The notes below the pieces were generated by a model that did no database searches, was not told the origin of the DNA, and was given only the letters and a program-made list of their open reading frames with translations. A stretch of DNA of 18,914 nucleotides from assembly GCA_002309995.1 (NCBI GenBank), contig DBYB01000056.1, positions 3,357 to 22,270 on the forward strand, in the 5' to 3' direction. The DNA is from Bacteroidales bacterium UBA1197 (lineage in GTDB: Bacteria; Bacteroidota; Bacteroidia; Bacteroidales; UBA932). Within the stretch, counting starts at the first letter, position 1. The number at the start of each line of letters is the position of its first letter. Shown here piece after piece: positions 7,428-15,830 of the stretch. Position numbers and translations under genes: made by a program.

Positions 7428-7463
7428 GTATCTCCTATGCGCATTTTTACGCACAGGAGATAC
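7428..7463. promoter_or_regulatory. 36-base interrupted palindrome, possible operator or RNA hairpin
   Basis: GTATCTCCT (7428-7436) pairs perfectly with AGGAGATAC (7455-7463). After one A/C mismatch, TGCG (7438-7441) pairs with CGCA (7450-7453), leaving an eight-base AT-rich loop. There is no T-tract on either side, so it is not a standard terminator. It sits between the terminator of the lipoprotein operon and the promoter of the 6306-7355 gene, centred roughly 80 bases before that gene's predicted transcription start. The rest of 7405-7510 shows no gene. Confidence 0.5.
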
Positions 7464-7510
7464 AGTTGTAGCTGAATTTCAGCAACTTACGAAAAACGGG
7501 GCAGCGCACG

Positions 7511-7563
7511 CAAAAAAGAGGCTGACCTGAGTCGCGGAGGACTTGCAGGCCAGCCTCGAAGGA
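7511..7563 (-). repeat. 53-base hairpin repeat, left copy (inverted partner at 17676-17728)
   Basis: Read on the minus strand this is identical to 17676-17728 at 51 of 53 positions; similarity stops at both ends of the element. One difference is in the loop (C for T) and the other in the right arm (T for C), which breaks one base pair of the stem. The internal CCTGAG...CGAAGGA string recalls the repeats at 675-762, so it may belong to the same broad class of intergenic repeats. Confidence 0.85.
7512..7557 (-). terminator. Rho-independent-type terminator of the GLUG lipoprotein operon
   Basis: On the minus strand GAGGCTGGCCT (7557-7547) pairs with AGGTCAGCCTC (7528-7518) over 11 positions with one mismatch, and six T follow. 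It begins about 20 bases after the stop codon at 7579. Confidence 0.8.
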
Positions 7564-7578
7564 GTTGAAATCCCCGAA

Positions 7579-9783
7579 CTATTCGAGGACTACGTTGCTG
7601 AGGTCGATTTCGCCGCCGGCGGTGACGCCGCCGTCACCGACGAGCAGGGAGGTGAAGTTGCTGCCGTCGAGCTTGACGCCCTTCACGGAGCCGCCGACCT
7701 TGAACGGAGCGGCTGCAGTGCCGTAAACGATGGCCTTGCCGCCGGCAATGGTCTTGGCTGTGCCAAGGATCATACCTGCGAGCACGCTGGCGGGAGCTTC
7801 CATAACGCAATTGGCAGTGCAGTCGGCGTAGTTCTGGTTAGTGTTACCGCCCTGTCCGAAGAGACCGCCCATAGCGAAGACGACGTCGCAGGTTGCGGTC
7901 ATCTTGCCGGTGTTCTTGCAGCCGGTTACCGGGTGGTAAGGCTGGGTAGGATAACCTACGAGGCCGCCTACTGCGCCGGCAGTGGAGATGCCCTCTACCA
8001 GGATATCGCCGTCGTTGGAGCAGTTCTCGAGGGTCGCTGCACCGCCGGAGATACCGCCGAGACGGCAGCCGCCTGCACCCTTCTTGGTGAGTTTGCCGTG
8101 GTTGTAGCAGTTCACGATCTTCTGTATGGTAGAAGAGTCGGAGGTATAGTTGTTTCCGGTTGCTTCTACGGTAGCCTGTCCGCCGATACCCGCGAGGTAG
8201 TTGTTCACGGAGTTCTCTGCAATGAGGGTGCAGTCGCCGAAGTTCTCGCAGTTCTCTACGTATGCTCCGTCAACGGTCTTCTCGTCACCGTTGCGGCCGC
8301 CGATGATACCGCCAACCCATACCTGCTTTGCAGCAGACTTGGTGGCATCGGTGAAGTCTGCGGTGATGGCGCCCTTGTTGATGCAGCCAATCACGCGTGA
8401 GCCCTGAGGAGTTCCGATGACACCGCCCACATAGTGACGGGCCTCTACCTTGGGCACGTCGGTGCAGGAGACGGAGACAGCGCCCTCGTTCTGGCATCCG
8501 GATGCGGTGGCGTCAACGATAACGCCCACCAGGCCGCCGACCACGGAGAACGGCTTGCGGTTGAAGCCCTCGATCTCGGCATTGATGGTGCCGGCGTGGA
8601 CGAGCTTGATCTCACCGTAGTTCTTGTTGCCGCTGAACTCGCCGCCGTTCTGGTAGGCCACGAGACCTGCCACGACAGGGCTGCCGATCTTGGCAGCAGC
8701 ATTCAGGGTAACGGAAGCCTTGTTGACGCAGTTGACCACGTTACCGGTGGAGATGATTGCAAGCAGTGCCAGAGGATGTCCGGCATCGGTCTCGTCGGCT
8801 CCGATGGTCTTGGTTACATTACCTTCGAAGGTGACGTCGCGTACGGTTCCGCTGAGAGTCTGGAACAGAGGTCCGGAGAGGGAAAGGCCCTTGATGGCGT
8901 GGCCCTTTCCGTCGAGGATGCCCTTGAAGTTCTCGACCGTTGCGATTTCCTTGCCGGTGACGTCGATGTCGGCCTCAAGGGTAAACTCGCTGACGGCGGA
9001 AGCGTTGGCGGCCTCGCCTGACATAAATGCCATAAATGCCTCTACGGTTCCCATATGAGGATCGAATCCGCTCGGCTCGGCGGTGGTCACGGAGATTGCG
9101 GTATATTCGGAAGCGGTCTCGCCCTTGATGGCCTTGACCCTTACGTCGTAAGCAGTTGCGGCAACCAGGCCGTCAACCTCGTAAGCCGGATTTACTACAC
9201 CCTCGATTACCTCCCAGGTACCGGAAGTAGCGGGCTTGTATTCAACCACATAGGAATTGCAGAATGCAACTGCGTCCCAGGCGAGCTTGAATCCGTGGTC
9301 GTTGACGTTGGATGCAGCAAGGTTCTGGGGAGCGCCGAAGCTGGCCTCAGAGGCACCCTTGCCGACGCATACTGCCAGGGGCTTCTCTGCGCTGCCGAGG
9401 AAATCCCAGCCGGAGAAGTAGTAGCCCTCGTAGTTTGCCCTGATACGGGCATAGTAGAAGGCATTCTTCTTGAGGCCCCTGATAACCTGAGCGGTAGCGG
9501 GGGCGGGAACAATCTGGATGATGGAAGCGTTGTTGGGATTCTCGTGATCCAGGTCGGTAGTGAGCTCGATGGTATAGGAAGTGGCTCCTGCGGCATCTGC
9601 AGCGGTTGCATCCCAGGTGAATGCGGCTGCGGTCTCACCGGAGTTGGCTTCGTCGTAGCTAAACGAGCTCACAGCGGGCTTGGAAGCGTCCAGGCCGCCG
9701 GGAAGCACGGTCTCTTTCTCCTTGTCGCAGGCTGCCAGGGTAAGCAGGCAGGCCGCGAGAGCGAGTATCTTATAATTTTTCAT
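7579..9783 (-). CDS. Surface lipoprotein, two FN3-like domains plus GLUG-type repeats
   Basis: 734 residues. The lipobox LAAC gives lipidated C19, followed by DKEKE, which suggests export to the cell surface. Two fibronectin type III-like domains follow (about 33-135 and 148-242, each with a YxVxVRA or YYARIRANY-type strand). From about 290 onwards at least eight repeats of the form hGGhhG ... C-x-N-x-G-x-h are visible (for example VVGGLVG...GCQNEGAVSV, YVGGVIG...GCINKGAITA). These match the GLUG motif and imply a parallel beta-solenoid. No catalytic residues were recognised; a binding or adhesion role is inferred from architecture. It starts two bases after the stop of its paralogue and is cotranscribed with it. 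Its position beside SusC/SusD suggests a SusE/F-like accessory glycan- or ligand-binding role, though a structural adhesin is possible. In-frame TTA, CTA and TCA codons are very rare. Confidence 0.82.
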   Translation of the reverse strand: MKNYKILALAACLLTLAACDKEKETVLPGGLDASKPAVSSFSYDEANSGETAAAFTWDATAADAAGATSYTIELTTDLDHENPNNASIIQIVPAPATAQVIRGLKKNAFYYARIRANYEGYYFSGWDFLGSAEKPLAVCVGKGASEASFGAPQNLAASNVNDHGFKLAWDAVAFCNSYVVEYKPATSGTWEVIEGVVNPAYEVDGLVAATAYDVRVKAIKGETASEYTAISVTTAEPSGFDPHMGTVEAFMAFMSGEAANASAVSEFTLEADIDVTGKEIATVENFKGILDGKGHAIKGLSLSGPLFQTLSGTVRDVTFEGNVTKTIGADETDAGHPLALLAIISTGNVVNCVNKASVTLNAAAKIGSPVVAGLVAYQNGGEFSGNKNYGEIKLVHAGTINAEIEGFNRKPFSVVGGLVGVIVDATASGCQNEGAVSVSCTDVPKVEARHYVGGVIGTPQGSRVIGCINKGAITADFTDATKSAAKQVWVGGIIGGRNGDEKTVDGAYVENCENFGDCTLIAENSVNNYLAGIGGQATVEATGNNYTSDSSTIQKIVNCYNHGKLTKKGAGGCRLGGISGGAATLENCSNDGDILVEGISTAGAVGGLVGYPTQPYHPVTGCKNTGKMTATCDVVFAMGGLFGQGGNTNQNYADCTANCVMEAPASVLAGMILGTAKTIAGGKAIVYGTAAAPFKVGGSVKGVKLDGSNFTSLLVGDGGVTAGGEIDLSNVVLE

Positions 9784-9785
9784 AC

Positions 9786-12098
9786 CTATTTGATAGCGAA
9801 GTTGATAACATGATTGTCAGCGGCGTTCTTGGAACCGCAGATGTTGGATGCAGATGCAGGTGCGCCGTTTACGGAACCGCTGACCTTGATGGGATCCTCA
9901 GGAGTACCCAGGGTGATGGCCGTGGAGGTACCGTTGAAATATCCTACTACGAGACCGGTGGTCTCACCTGCAGTGTCGAGGGAAGTTATCTTGCAGTTCA
10001 CTTCGCATCCTGTTGCGGTGCTGTGCGCTACGTTGCCGATGTTGCCGATAAGGCCGCCGACGCCGCCGGTAGCCTGTACCGTTGCGGTGACTTCACCCTT
10101 GGCGACGCAGTTGGTAATGGCGTGGCCCTGAGAGTGGAAGCCGCAGAGAGAGCCGATGGCGCAGGCGGTGTTGGTGACGGAAAGGGTGATGGTGCCCTCA
10201 TTGGTGCATCCGTCCATAACGCCGGAGCCACCCTGAATGCCGCCGAGACGGCACTTCATTGCGCCTTCAGCGAAGATGTTGCCCTTGTTGAGGCAGCCCT
10301 TGGTGATGGTGTCGGTAGGTTTCTCCTGTCCGGGCCAGCCGACGATGCCGCCGATGGCGGAGTTGGACTTGGAGGCGTCGGAGTTGACGTGGATGTTACC
10401 CTCGTTGGTGCACTCGGTGTAGTTGGTGTTGGAAATCACGCCGTTGGAGGAAGTGAAGAGGTAGTCGCCGCCGCCGATTCCGCCGACGCAGACGATGTAC
10501 TCATATCCGAGGGCCGTGCCCGGGGAGCTGTGCTTCACGGACACTTCGATGTCGCCGTAGTTGTTGCACTTGACAACGTTGCCGCAGGGAGCTCCCACGA
10601 TGCCGCCGATCTGGTTACGGTTGAGGTTGGCAGTCAGGTCGGTATCTGCGCCGAACACGTTGAAGACAATCTTTCCGTGGTTGTTGCAGTTCTCGAGGGC
10701 GAATCCTTCCGCACCAATTGCCACGATGCCGCCGGGAGTGGGGAGGACGTTCTTGCCTGCACCGCACATATCAGACTTGGAGGCGATGTTCTTGGCGCTG
10801 AAGGTAACGGTACCCTTGTTGGTGAGCTTGTTGGCGGGGGCGTTGAGGAAGCCGACCACGCCTGCTACACCGAGACCTACTGCAGAGCCGGAGGCAGCCA
10901 CCTTGACCGCACCCTCGTTGACGCAGTTGCTGAGGGAACCGGAGGACTGGCCGACTATACCTGCAATGAGAATGGGCTCGGAAATGCTCTCAACCTCATA
11001 GAGAACGTCTGCCTTATTGGTAATATCGGAAATGGAGCCCTTGTTGTCGCTGGCGATTACGCCGAACGTGCTGACCGTAGGGGTGAATTTGCAGCTGGCG
11101 TCGATGACCACGTTCTGCACGGTACCGTTGACGACACCGAACAGAGGAGTGCTCGACTTGACGCCCTTGATTGCGAATCCCTGGCCGTCGAATACGCCGG
11201 CGAAGGAATCTGCTCCGACAATCTGCTCGCCGCCGAGGTCGATATCGGCGCTCATCTTGAAGATGTCGCTGCCCTTTGCGGCCGCTGCCACTGATGCGAA
11301 GAATTCAACAAGGTCGTTCTTGCTGCTGAGCATCTTATACTCAGACTTGGGCATAGTCATACTGGCAGTGGTGTAGTCGGAGTACTCCTTGGAGTCGCCC
11401 GAGCCCCTGTAGGAGCGTACGCGAACGTCATAAGAGGTCTCAGCCTTGAGGCCGGAGATGATGGCGGAGCTGCCGGTAGTCTCTTCCTCTTCGCTCCAGG
11501 TGGAGCCGGCGCTCTCTTTCCACTGGAAAGCGTAGCCATCTGCAAGGCCTACGATAGACCAGGAAGCGCGCATCTTGCCTTCGGAAGCGACCTCCAGGTC
11601 AACCTGCTTGGGAGCGGCGAAAACCATTGCGAGGATTCCGTGGCCGACGCTGATGCAAGCGAGGCCGCCGTCTTCCTGAAGAAGCGTCCATTCAGAATAG
11701 ATGGAACGAGGATAATTGGCCCTGATTCGGGCGTAGTAACGATCGTTCTCCTTCAGGCCGTTGAAGATACAGCCGTCGGTAACGGTGGCATCGGCCTGGA
11801 TGGTGATGCCCTGAGGGGTATTGGCATACATACTCACCTCCGGCTTGTACATCGTGGCGTCCGAGAAATCCTCGTTGTGCGCGAGCTGTACGGAAATGGA
11901 GGTTGCGCCTGCGGCCAGAGCCTTGTCGGGATTCCATATCAGGGAAACCGACGTAGCCGAAGACATAGTCTCGTCATAAGTGAAGTCCGTGATGCCTGCC
12001 TTGCTGCTGTCGATGCCGGTGAACACTTCCTGCTTTTCGCAAGCGGTGAAGAACACGGCCAGGGCGGCGGCGGCGATCAGGATTTTGAATGATTTCAT
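9786..12098 (-). CDS. Surface lipoprotein, two FN3-like domains plus GLUG-type repeats (first gene of operon)
   Basis: 770 residues, with signal peptide and lipobox FTAC (C20) followed by EKQE. Its architecture is the same as the downstream 734-residue protein: two FN3-like domains (about 33-155 and 160-250; YYARIRANY and YDVRVRSYRGS strands), then a DGQGFAIKG segment and about nine GLUG-type repeats such as LIAGIVG...NCVNEGAVKV, QIGGIVG...KCNNYGDIEV and RLGGIQG...GCTNEGTITL. The paralogues share motifs (YYARIRANY, CRLGGI, AIKG) but have diverged elsewhere, so they are not a recent duplication. No enzyme motif was seen; surface ligand binding next to SusC/SusD is inferred. It is transcribed divergently from susC from a promoter with near-perfect Bacteroidota boxes, with a leader of about 110 bases that contains hairpins. 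No Shine-Dalgarno sequence is evident before the ATG. Confidence 0.83.
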   Translation of the reverse strand: MKSFKILIAAAALAVFFTACEKQEVFTGIDSSKAGITDFTYDETMSSATSVSLIWNPDKALAAGATSISVQLAHNEDFSDATMYKPEVSMYANTPQGITIQADATVTDGCIFNGLKENDRYYARIRANYPRSIYSEWTLLQEDGGLACISVGHGILAMVFAAPKQVDLEVASEGKMRASWSIVGLADGYAFQWKESAGSTWSEEEETTGSSAIISGLKAETSYDVRVRSYRGSGDSKEYSDYTTASMTMPKSEYKMLSSKNDLVEFFASVAAAAKGSDIFKMSADIDLGGEQIVGADSFAGVFDGQGFAIKGVKSSTPLFGVVNGTVQNVVIDASCKFTPTVSTFGVIASDNKGSISDITNKADVLYEVESISEPILIAGIVGQSSGSLSNCVNEGAVKVAASGSAVGLGVAGVVGFLNAPANKLTNKGTVTFSAKNIASKSDMCGAGKNVLPTPGGIVAIGAEGFALENCNNHGKIVFNVFGADTDLTANLNRNQIGGIVGAPCGNVVKCNNYGDIEVSVKHSSPGTALGYEYIVCVGGIGGGDYLFTSSNGVISNTNYTECTNEGNIHVNSDASKSNSAIGGIVGWPGQEKPTDTITKGCLNKGNIFAEGAMKCRLGGIQGGSGVMDGCTNEGTITLSVTNTACAIGSLCGFHSQGHAITNCVAKGEVTATVQATGGVGGLIGNIGNVAHSTATGCEVNCKITSLDTAGETTGLVVGYFNGTSTAITLGTPEDPIKVSGSVNGAPASASNICGSKNAADNHVINFAIK

Positions 12099-12113
12099 AC
12101 TGAATTGTTTGTG

Positions 12114-12194
12114 TTATTGATAAAACAATAATAATTAACGCCTTCTTGACTGGCGTCCTTGACAAACAATCCTATTCAGCGGGCCTTCCGGCCC
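12114..12194 (-). other. Leader of the GLUG operon with three predicted hairpins
   Basis: Within the predicted 5' leader lie three short dyads: GGGCC-TTCC-GGCCC (12181-12194), ACGCC...GGCGT (12138-12142 with 12152-12156) and TTATTG...CAATAA (12114-12119 with 12126-12131), the last close to the start codon. None is followed by a T-tract in the minus direction. They may stabilise the transcript or affect translation; no known riboswitch was recognised. Confidence 0.4.
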
Positions 12195-12214
12195 CATCGT
12201 CTGACTTGCAAATA

Positions 12215-12246
12215 CAAAATTACACTTTTTTATTTTATTAAACAAA
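12215..12246 (-). promoter_or_regulatory. Promoter of the GLUG lipoprotein operon
   Basis: On the minus strand TTTG (12246-12243), a 20-base AT-rich spacer and TAATTTTG (12222-12215) match the Bacteroidota primary sigma consensus TTTG-N19-21-TAnnTTTG exactly. Transcription should start near 12208, giving a leader of about 110 bases. Confidence 0.8.
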
Positions 12247-12262
12247 AAATTGCTCGAAAATC

Positions 12263-12277
12263 GAAACACTGTGTTTC
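12263..12277. promoter_or_regulatory. Palindromic operator candidate in the divergent promoter region
   Basis: GAAACAC-T-GTGTTTC is a perfect 7-1-7 palindrome centred on 12270. It is flanked by CGAAA (12255-12259) and TTTCG (12280-12284), which extend the symmetry with a one-base offset. It lies between the two divergent promoters, about 60 bases from the predicted minus-strand start and about 40 from the plus-strand start, which are common positions for activator sites. The regulator is not in the window. Confidence 0.55.
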
Positions 12278-12303
12278 ACTTTCGAAAATTTGGATTATCT
12301 TTG
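12274..12303 (+). promoter_or_regulatory. Promoter of susC-susD
   Basis: TATCTTTG (12296-12303) matches TAnnTTTG. The best -33 candidate is TTTC (12274-12277) at 18 bases, a poor match that overlaps the palindrome. A weak -33 under an activator site fits a regulated promoter. The predicted start is near 12310. Confidence 0.6.
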
Positions 12304-12455
12304 TTCTATAAAATTAAAGTTAACACTGACACTAATACGCATTTTTAAAAAGGAAACAAAACCAATATTTTTTTTCATCCCTTGAAAACGGTCTGATTTT
12401 CAGCAGCATATCGTCCTGGCTTGCCCGATTCTAATTTAATAACTAAGGACCATTT
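12304..12455 (+). other. Long AT-rich 5' leader of susC with ribosome binding site
   Basis: About 146 bases separate the predicted start from the susC ATG. The stretch has A- and T-runs and one small dyad (TGAAAA 12383-12388 with TTTTCA 12397-12402), and no convincing small ORF. AAGGA at 12445-12449 lies six bases before ATG 12456, a better Shine-Dalgarno match than at most genes here. No known riboswitch was recognised. Confidence 0.5.
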
Positions 12456-15400
12456 ATGATGAAAATCACGATTCCCAGAAGGTTTGCGCTGGTTCTCATT
12501 GCCCTGGCAGCAGGGCTGAGCGCCTTCGCACAGACTTCTACGATTACCGGTGTGGTGCGCGATAACGACAACAACCCCGTCATCGGCGCGGCTGTTATGG
12601 TCAAGGGCACTACGAACGGTGTTATGACAAATGCGGACGGTTCCTATTCCATCAAGGCGAAGAGCGACGCCGTCCTTGTCTGCCAGCTTTTCGGCTACAA
12701 AACGGCTGAGGAAGCCGTGAACGGCCGCGCAAAGGTAGATTTCTTACTTATGGACGATACCGAGATGCTCGAGGCGACGGTCGTCGTGGGTTACGGTACC
12801 CTCAAGAAAACCCAGTTGGTGGGTTCCGTTGAGAACCTCGACGGCTCCAAGGTCGCCGACCGTCCGAACCCCAACCTCGCCCGTTCCCTCCAGGGACAGG
12901 TAGCCGGTCTGAACATTATCCAGACTGACGGTAAGGCCAACCACTCCGGTAACGTTTACATCCGTACCAACGCTCACAAGTACACCACGCGTGTATCAAT
13001 GACCAACGGCTCCGGCGACACCTATTCCATCGGTACCGGCGACGGCAGCGCCCTGGTGCTCATAGACGGCGTTGAAGGCTCCCTCGGCAACGTGAACCCC
13101 TCCGATATCGAGACCGTGGCCGTGCTCAAGGACGCATCTTCCGCCTCCATCTACGGTGCCCGCGCTTACAACGGCGTTATCCTGGTTACCACCAAGGACG
13201 CCAAGGGCGACAAGTTTACCATCTCCTACAACGGCTCCTATTCCTATAACGACCGTACCATCAAGTGGGAAGACAATATCGTCACCGACGGTCTCGAGTG
13301 GACGGAAGCCTTCTTCGATTTCTTCAAGGGAGATTCCGTGACCCCTACCTCCGCCGGCAAGACCCCTTCCCAGATCAACACCTGGGCATTCAACGCCGGT
13401 TACCTGGAGACTTTCCGCAACAGGCGTATCGCCGGCAACTATGACGTGTTCGACGACACCTCCGGAGTGTACCAGTACTACGGTTCCACCAACTGGCTGC
13501 CTCTCTTCTACAAGCGCAGCACCACCAACACCACGCACGACATCAGCGTACGCGGTTCATCCAAGAAGATATCCTATTCACTCACCGGCCGCTACTATAC
13601 GCAGTCCGGTCTGTACAAGATAGGTGACGACGCATACGACCAGTTCAACATCCGCTCCAAGGTTAAGCTGAACGTTACCGACTGGCTCACCATCACCAAC
13701 AATACATCCCTCTTCCGCACCAATCAGAAGCAGTCAATGTTCACCACCGGTTCGGTGCTCGGAAAGCAGATCGACCAGCACGGACAGCCTGTCGGTATCC
13801 CTCTCAACCCCAACGGAACCTACACGCTGTTCGCCAACAAGACCGGTTTCGCTTCCTTCCTCGAGGGCAACACCGGCCAGACGGATTCCAACACCACCGT
13901 CGTTACCACCACCGGCGCAACCATCACCTTCATCCCGAAGGTCTTCAAGTTCGACGCCGACTTCTCCTACAAGGCAATCCGCCGCTGGAGGGAGCGCTAC
14001 AGGGCTCCGCTCGACTTCTATCTGTCCGACACCGCCGTCACCCACTATGTGACCCAGGCCAACTCCTACAAGTCCCGCTGGACCTACGACACCGACTACA
14101 CCACCGCCAACGCCTACTTCACCTTCACTCCCAAGCTTGGTGACAACCACGAGCTGAACGTGGTCGCCGGTGGCAACTACGAAGATTACACCTACGACCG
14201 CTTCTATCTGCAGCGCAAGGGTATGATCTTCCCCGACAAGTACGAGAGCTTCCAGATGTACGACGCGCTCGAGACCATCAACATCGAGCAGAACCGTACC
14301 ACCTATGGAAATGTGGGTGCTTTCGCCCGTGCAAACTACACTCTTCTGAAGCGCTACATCCTTGAGCTTGCCGCCCGTTACGACGGTTCCTCCAAGTTCC
14401 CTACCAGCACGCGCTGGGGATTCTTCCCGTCCGCTTCAATGGGATGGCGTGTTTCCGAGGAGCCCTGGATGCAGTGGAGCCGCAGCTGGCTCGACAACTT
14501 CAAGATCCGCGGCAACATCGGTTCGCTGGGTAACGGTACCTCCGGTGCCTACGACTTCATGGAGCTCATCTCCATCAGCAAGACCGACGTTCTCTTCGAC
14601 GGAGCCAAGAACAATATGACCTCCACGCCTTCCGTGATTCCCGAGAGTCTTACCTGGGAGCGTGCAACCACCTATGACATAGGTCTCGACGCCGACTTCC
14701 TCGGCAACAGGCTGTCCTTCTCCGGCGACTACTTCATCAGGGATACCCAGGACGTTATCACCGCAGGCCCCGAACTTCCGGAAGTCTTCGGAGCAAGCGC
14801 ACCTAAGGGCAACTTCTCCCGCTATGAAGACCGCGGATGGGAACTCACCCTGGCCTGGAAGGATCAGTTCCTCCTGGGAGGCAAGCCTTTCAGCTACTCC
14901 GTGCAGGGCCGTCTGTGGGACACCAAGATTACCGTCAAGGAATTCACCTCCATCACCCAGAACCCTCTGGGCATCTATGAAGGCAAGGAACTCGGCGAAA
15001 TCTGGGGCTTCCGCACCGATGGCATCTTCCGCGACAACGTAGAGGCTCTCAGCTGGGCTACCGATACCTTCCATAAGAACGGTTCCAACTTCGCCGAGTA
15101 CGCAGGTGACCTCAAGTTCATCGATATCGACGGCGACGGCGACATCAACTACGGCTTGGGTACTATGGAAGACCACGGCGACCTCGAGGTCATCGGTAAC
15201 GAGATGCCTCGTTATATGTATGGTCTCAACCTCGACTTCAGCTGGAACGGATTCGGCCTCAGCCTCTTCTTCCAGGGCGTCGGCAAGCGCGACTGGTATC
15301 CTGATACCGAGACCGCTTTCTTCTGGGGTTCCTACAACCGTCCTTACTCACCGTACCTCAACTACAACCAGACCGGAGACAACTACGCCAACGTAGATTT

Positions 15401-15818
15401 CTCGACTCCCAACTGGGTGGTTACCAACTACGATTCCAATCCTTACTGGACACGCCGCGTGGCTTACGCCTCCAACCGTAACGTAGGTCCTCTCTCCTGG
15501 AACAACGACCACTATCTCCAGAATGCAGCCTACATACGTCTGAAGAACCTCACGGTAGATTACACCATCCCTCAGGAGATTACCAGGAAGGTACACATCG
15601 AGAAGGCCCGCTTCTACGTGACTATGGAGAACCTCTTCACCTGGTCTCCTATGTTCAAGTACACCAATATGTTCGATCCTGAGGCCATCGGCCTGGGAGA
15701 TACCGACTTCGACAGCGGTTCCGTGAGTGCCGGCAACGCCGGTCTCAGCGGCGTCGGCGAAGGTTACAGCTATCCTATGTTCAGAACTTTCACCTTCGGT
15801 GTGAGTCTCACTCTTTAA
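12456..15818 (+). CDS. SusC/RagA-family TonB-linked outer-membrane transporter
   Basis: 1120 residues. A signal peptide ends at AFA|QT (residue 25). A carboxypeptidase-regulatory-like domain follows (about 29-100, TITGVVRDNDNNPVIGAAV). The TonB box is LEATVVVGYG (105-114). The plug domain runs to about 250 and carries the family hallmark NPSDIETVAVLKDASSASIYG...NGVILVTTK. The remainder is the 22-strand-type barrel, ending in FTFGVSLTL as expected for BAM recognition. It imports a ligand captured by its SusD partner using TonB energy. The usual 'IRIRG' plug motif reads VYIRTNAH here. The start is ATG 12456 with AAGGA six bases upstream; ATG 12459 is an alternative. susD follows after 12 bases. 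Substrate cannot be inferred: no CAZyme or regulator is adjacent. Confidence 0.96.
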   Translation: MMKITIPRRFALVLIALAAGLSAFAQTSTITGVVRDNDNNPVIGAAVMVKGTTNGVMTNADGSYSIKAKSDAVLVCQLFGYKTAEEAVNGRAKVDFLLMDDTEMLEATVVVGYGTLKKTQLVGSVENLDGSKVADRPNPNLARSLQGQVAGLNIIQTDGKANHSGNVYIRTNAHKYTTRVSMTNGSGDTYSIGTGDGSALVLIDGVEGSLGNVNPSDIETVAVLKDASSASIYGARAYNGVILVTTKDAKGDKFTISYNGSYSYNDRTIKWEDNIVTDGLEWTEAFFDFFKGDSVTPTSAGKTPSQINTWAFNAGYLETFRNRRIAGNYDVFDDTSGVYQYYGSTNWLPLFYKRSTTNTTHDISVRGSSKKISYSLTGRYYTQSGLYKIGDDAYDQFNIRSKVKLNVTDWLTITNNTSLFRTNQKQSMFTTGSVLGKQIDQHGQPVGIPLNPNGTYTLFANKTGFASFLEGNTGQTDSNTTVVTTTGATITFIPKVFKFDADFSYKAIRRWRERYRAPLDFYLSDTAVTHYVTQANSYKSRWTYDTDYTTANAYFTFTPKLGDNHELNVVAGGNYEDYTYDRFYLQRKGMIFPDKYESFQMYDALETINIEQNRTTYGNVGAFARANYTLLKRYILELAARYDGSSKFPTSTRWGFFPSASMGWRVSEEPWMQWSRSWLDNFKIRGNIGSLGNGTSGAYDFMELISISKTDVLFDGAKNNMTSTPSVIPESLTWERATTYDIGLDADFLGNRLSFSGDYFIRDTQDVITAGPELPEVFGASAPKGNFSRYEDRGWELTLAWKDQFLLGGKPFSYSVQGRLWDTKITVKEFTSITQNPLGIYEGKELGEIWGFRTDGIFRDNVEALSWATDTFHKNGSNFAEYAGDLKFIDIDGDGDINYGLGTMEDHGDLEVIGNEMPRYMYGLNLDFSWNGFGLSLFFQGVGKRDWYPDTETAFFWGSYNRPYSPYLNYNQTGDNYANVDFSTPNWVVTNYDSNPYWTRRVAYASNRNVGPLSWNNDHYLQNAAYIRLKNLTVDYTIPQEITRKVHIEKARFYVTMENLFTWSPMFKYTNMFDPEAIGLGDTDFDSGSVSAGNAGLSGVGEGYSYPMFRTFTFGVSLTL

Positions 15819-15830
15819 TCAGCAGAGAAT

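Noticed and set aside
7356..7454. Upstream extension of the envelope protein start to 7454
   Set aside because: The added 33 residues are basic and low in family-like features, and the segment contains the predicted promoter at 7373-7404.
9810..11294. Plus-strand open frame of 494 codons within the GLUG lipoprotein gene
   Set aside because: In-register shadow of the minus-strand gene; low-complexity G/A/V/D composition and no recognisable domain. The minus strand shows a lipobox, FN3 domains and repeats.
7579..12098. Regular repeats in the lipoprotein genes as a CRISPR or tandem DNA repeat array
   Set aside because: The repetition is at protein level (GLUG-type motifs) with variable DNA and spacing, and it lies inside long open frames.
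12138..12156. ACGCC...GGCGT hairpin in the GLUG operon leader as a riboswitch or attenuator
   Set aside because: It is short, has no T-tract and matches no riboswitch class I can recognise; kept only as a leader hairpin.
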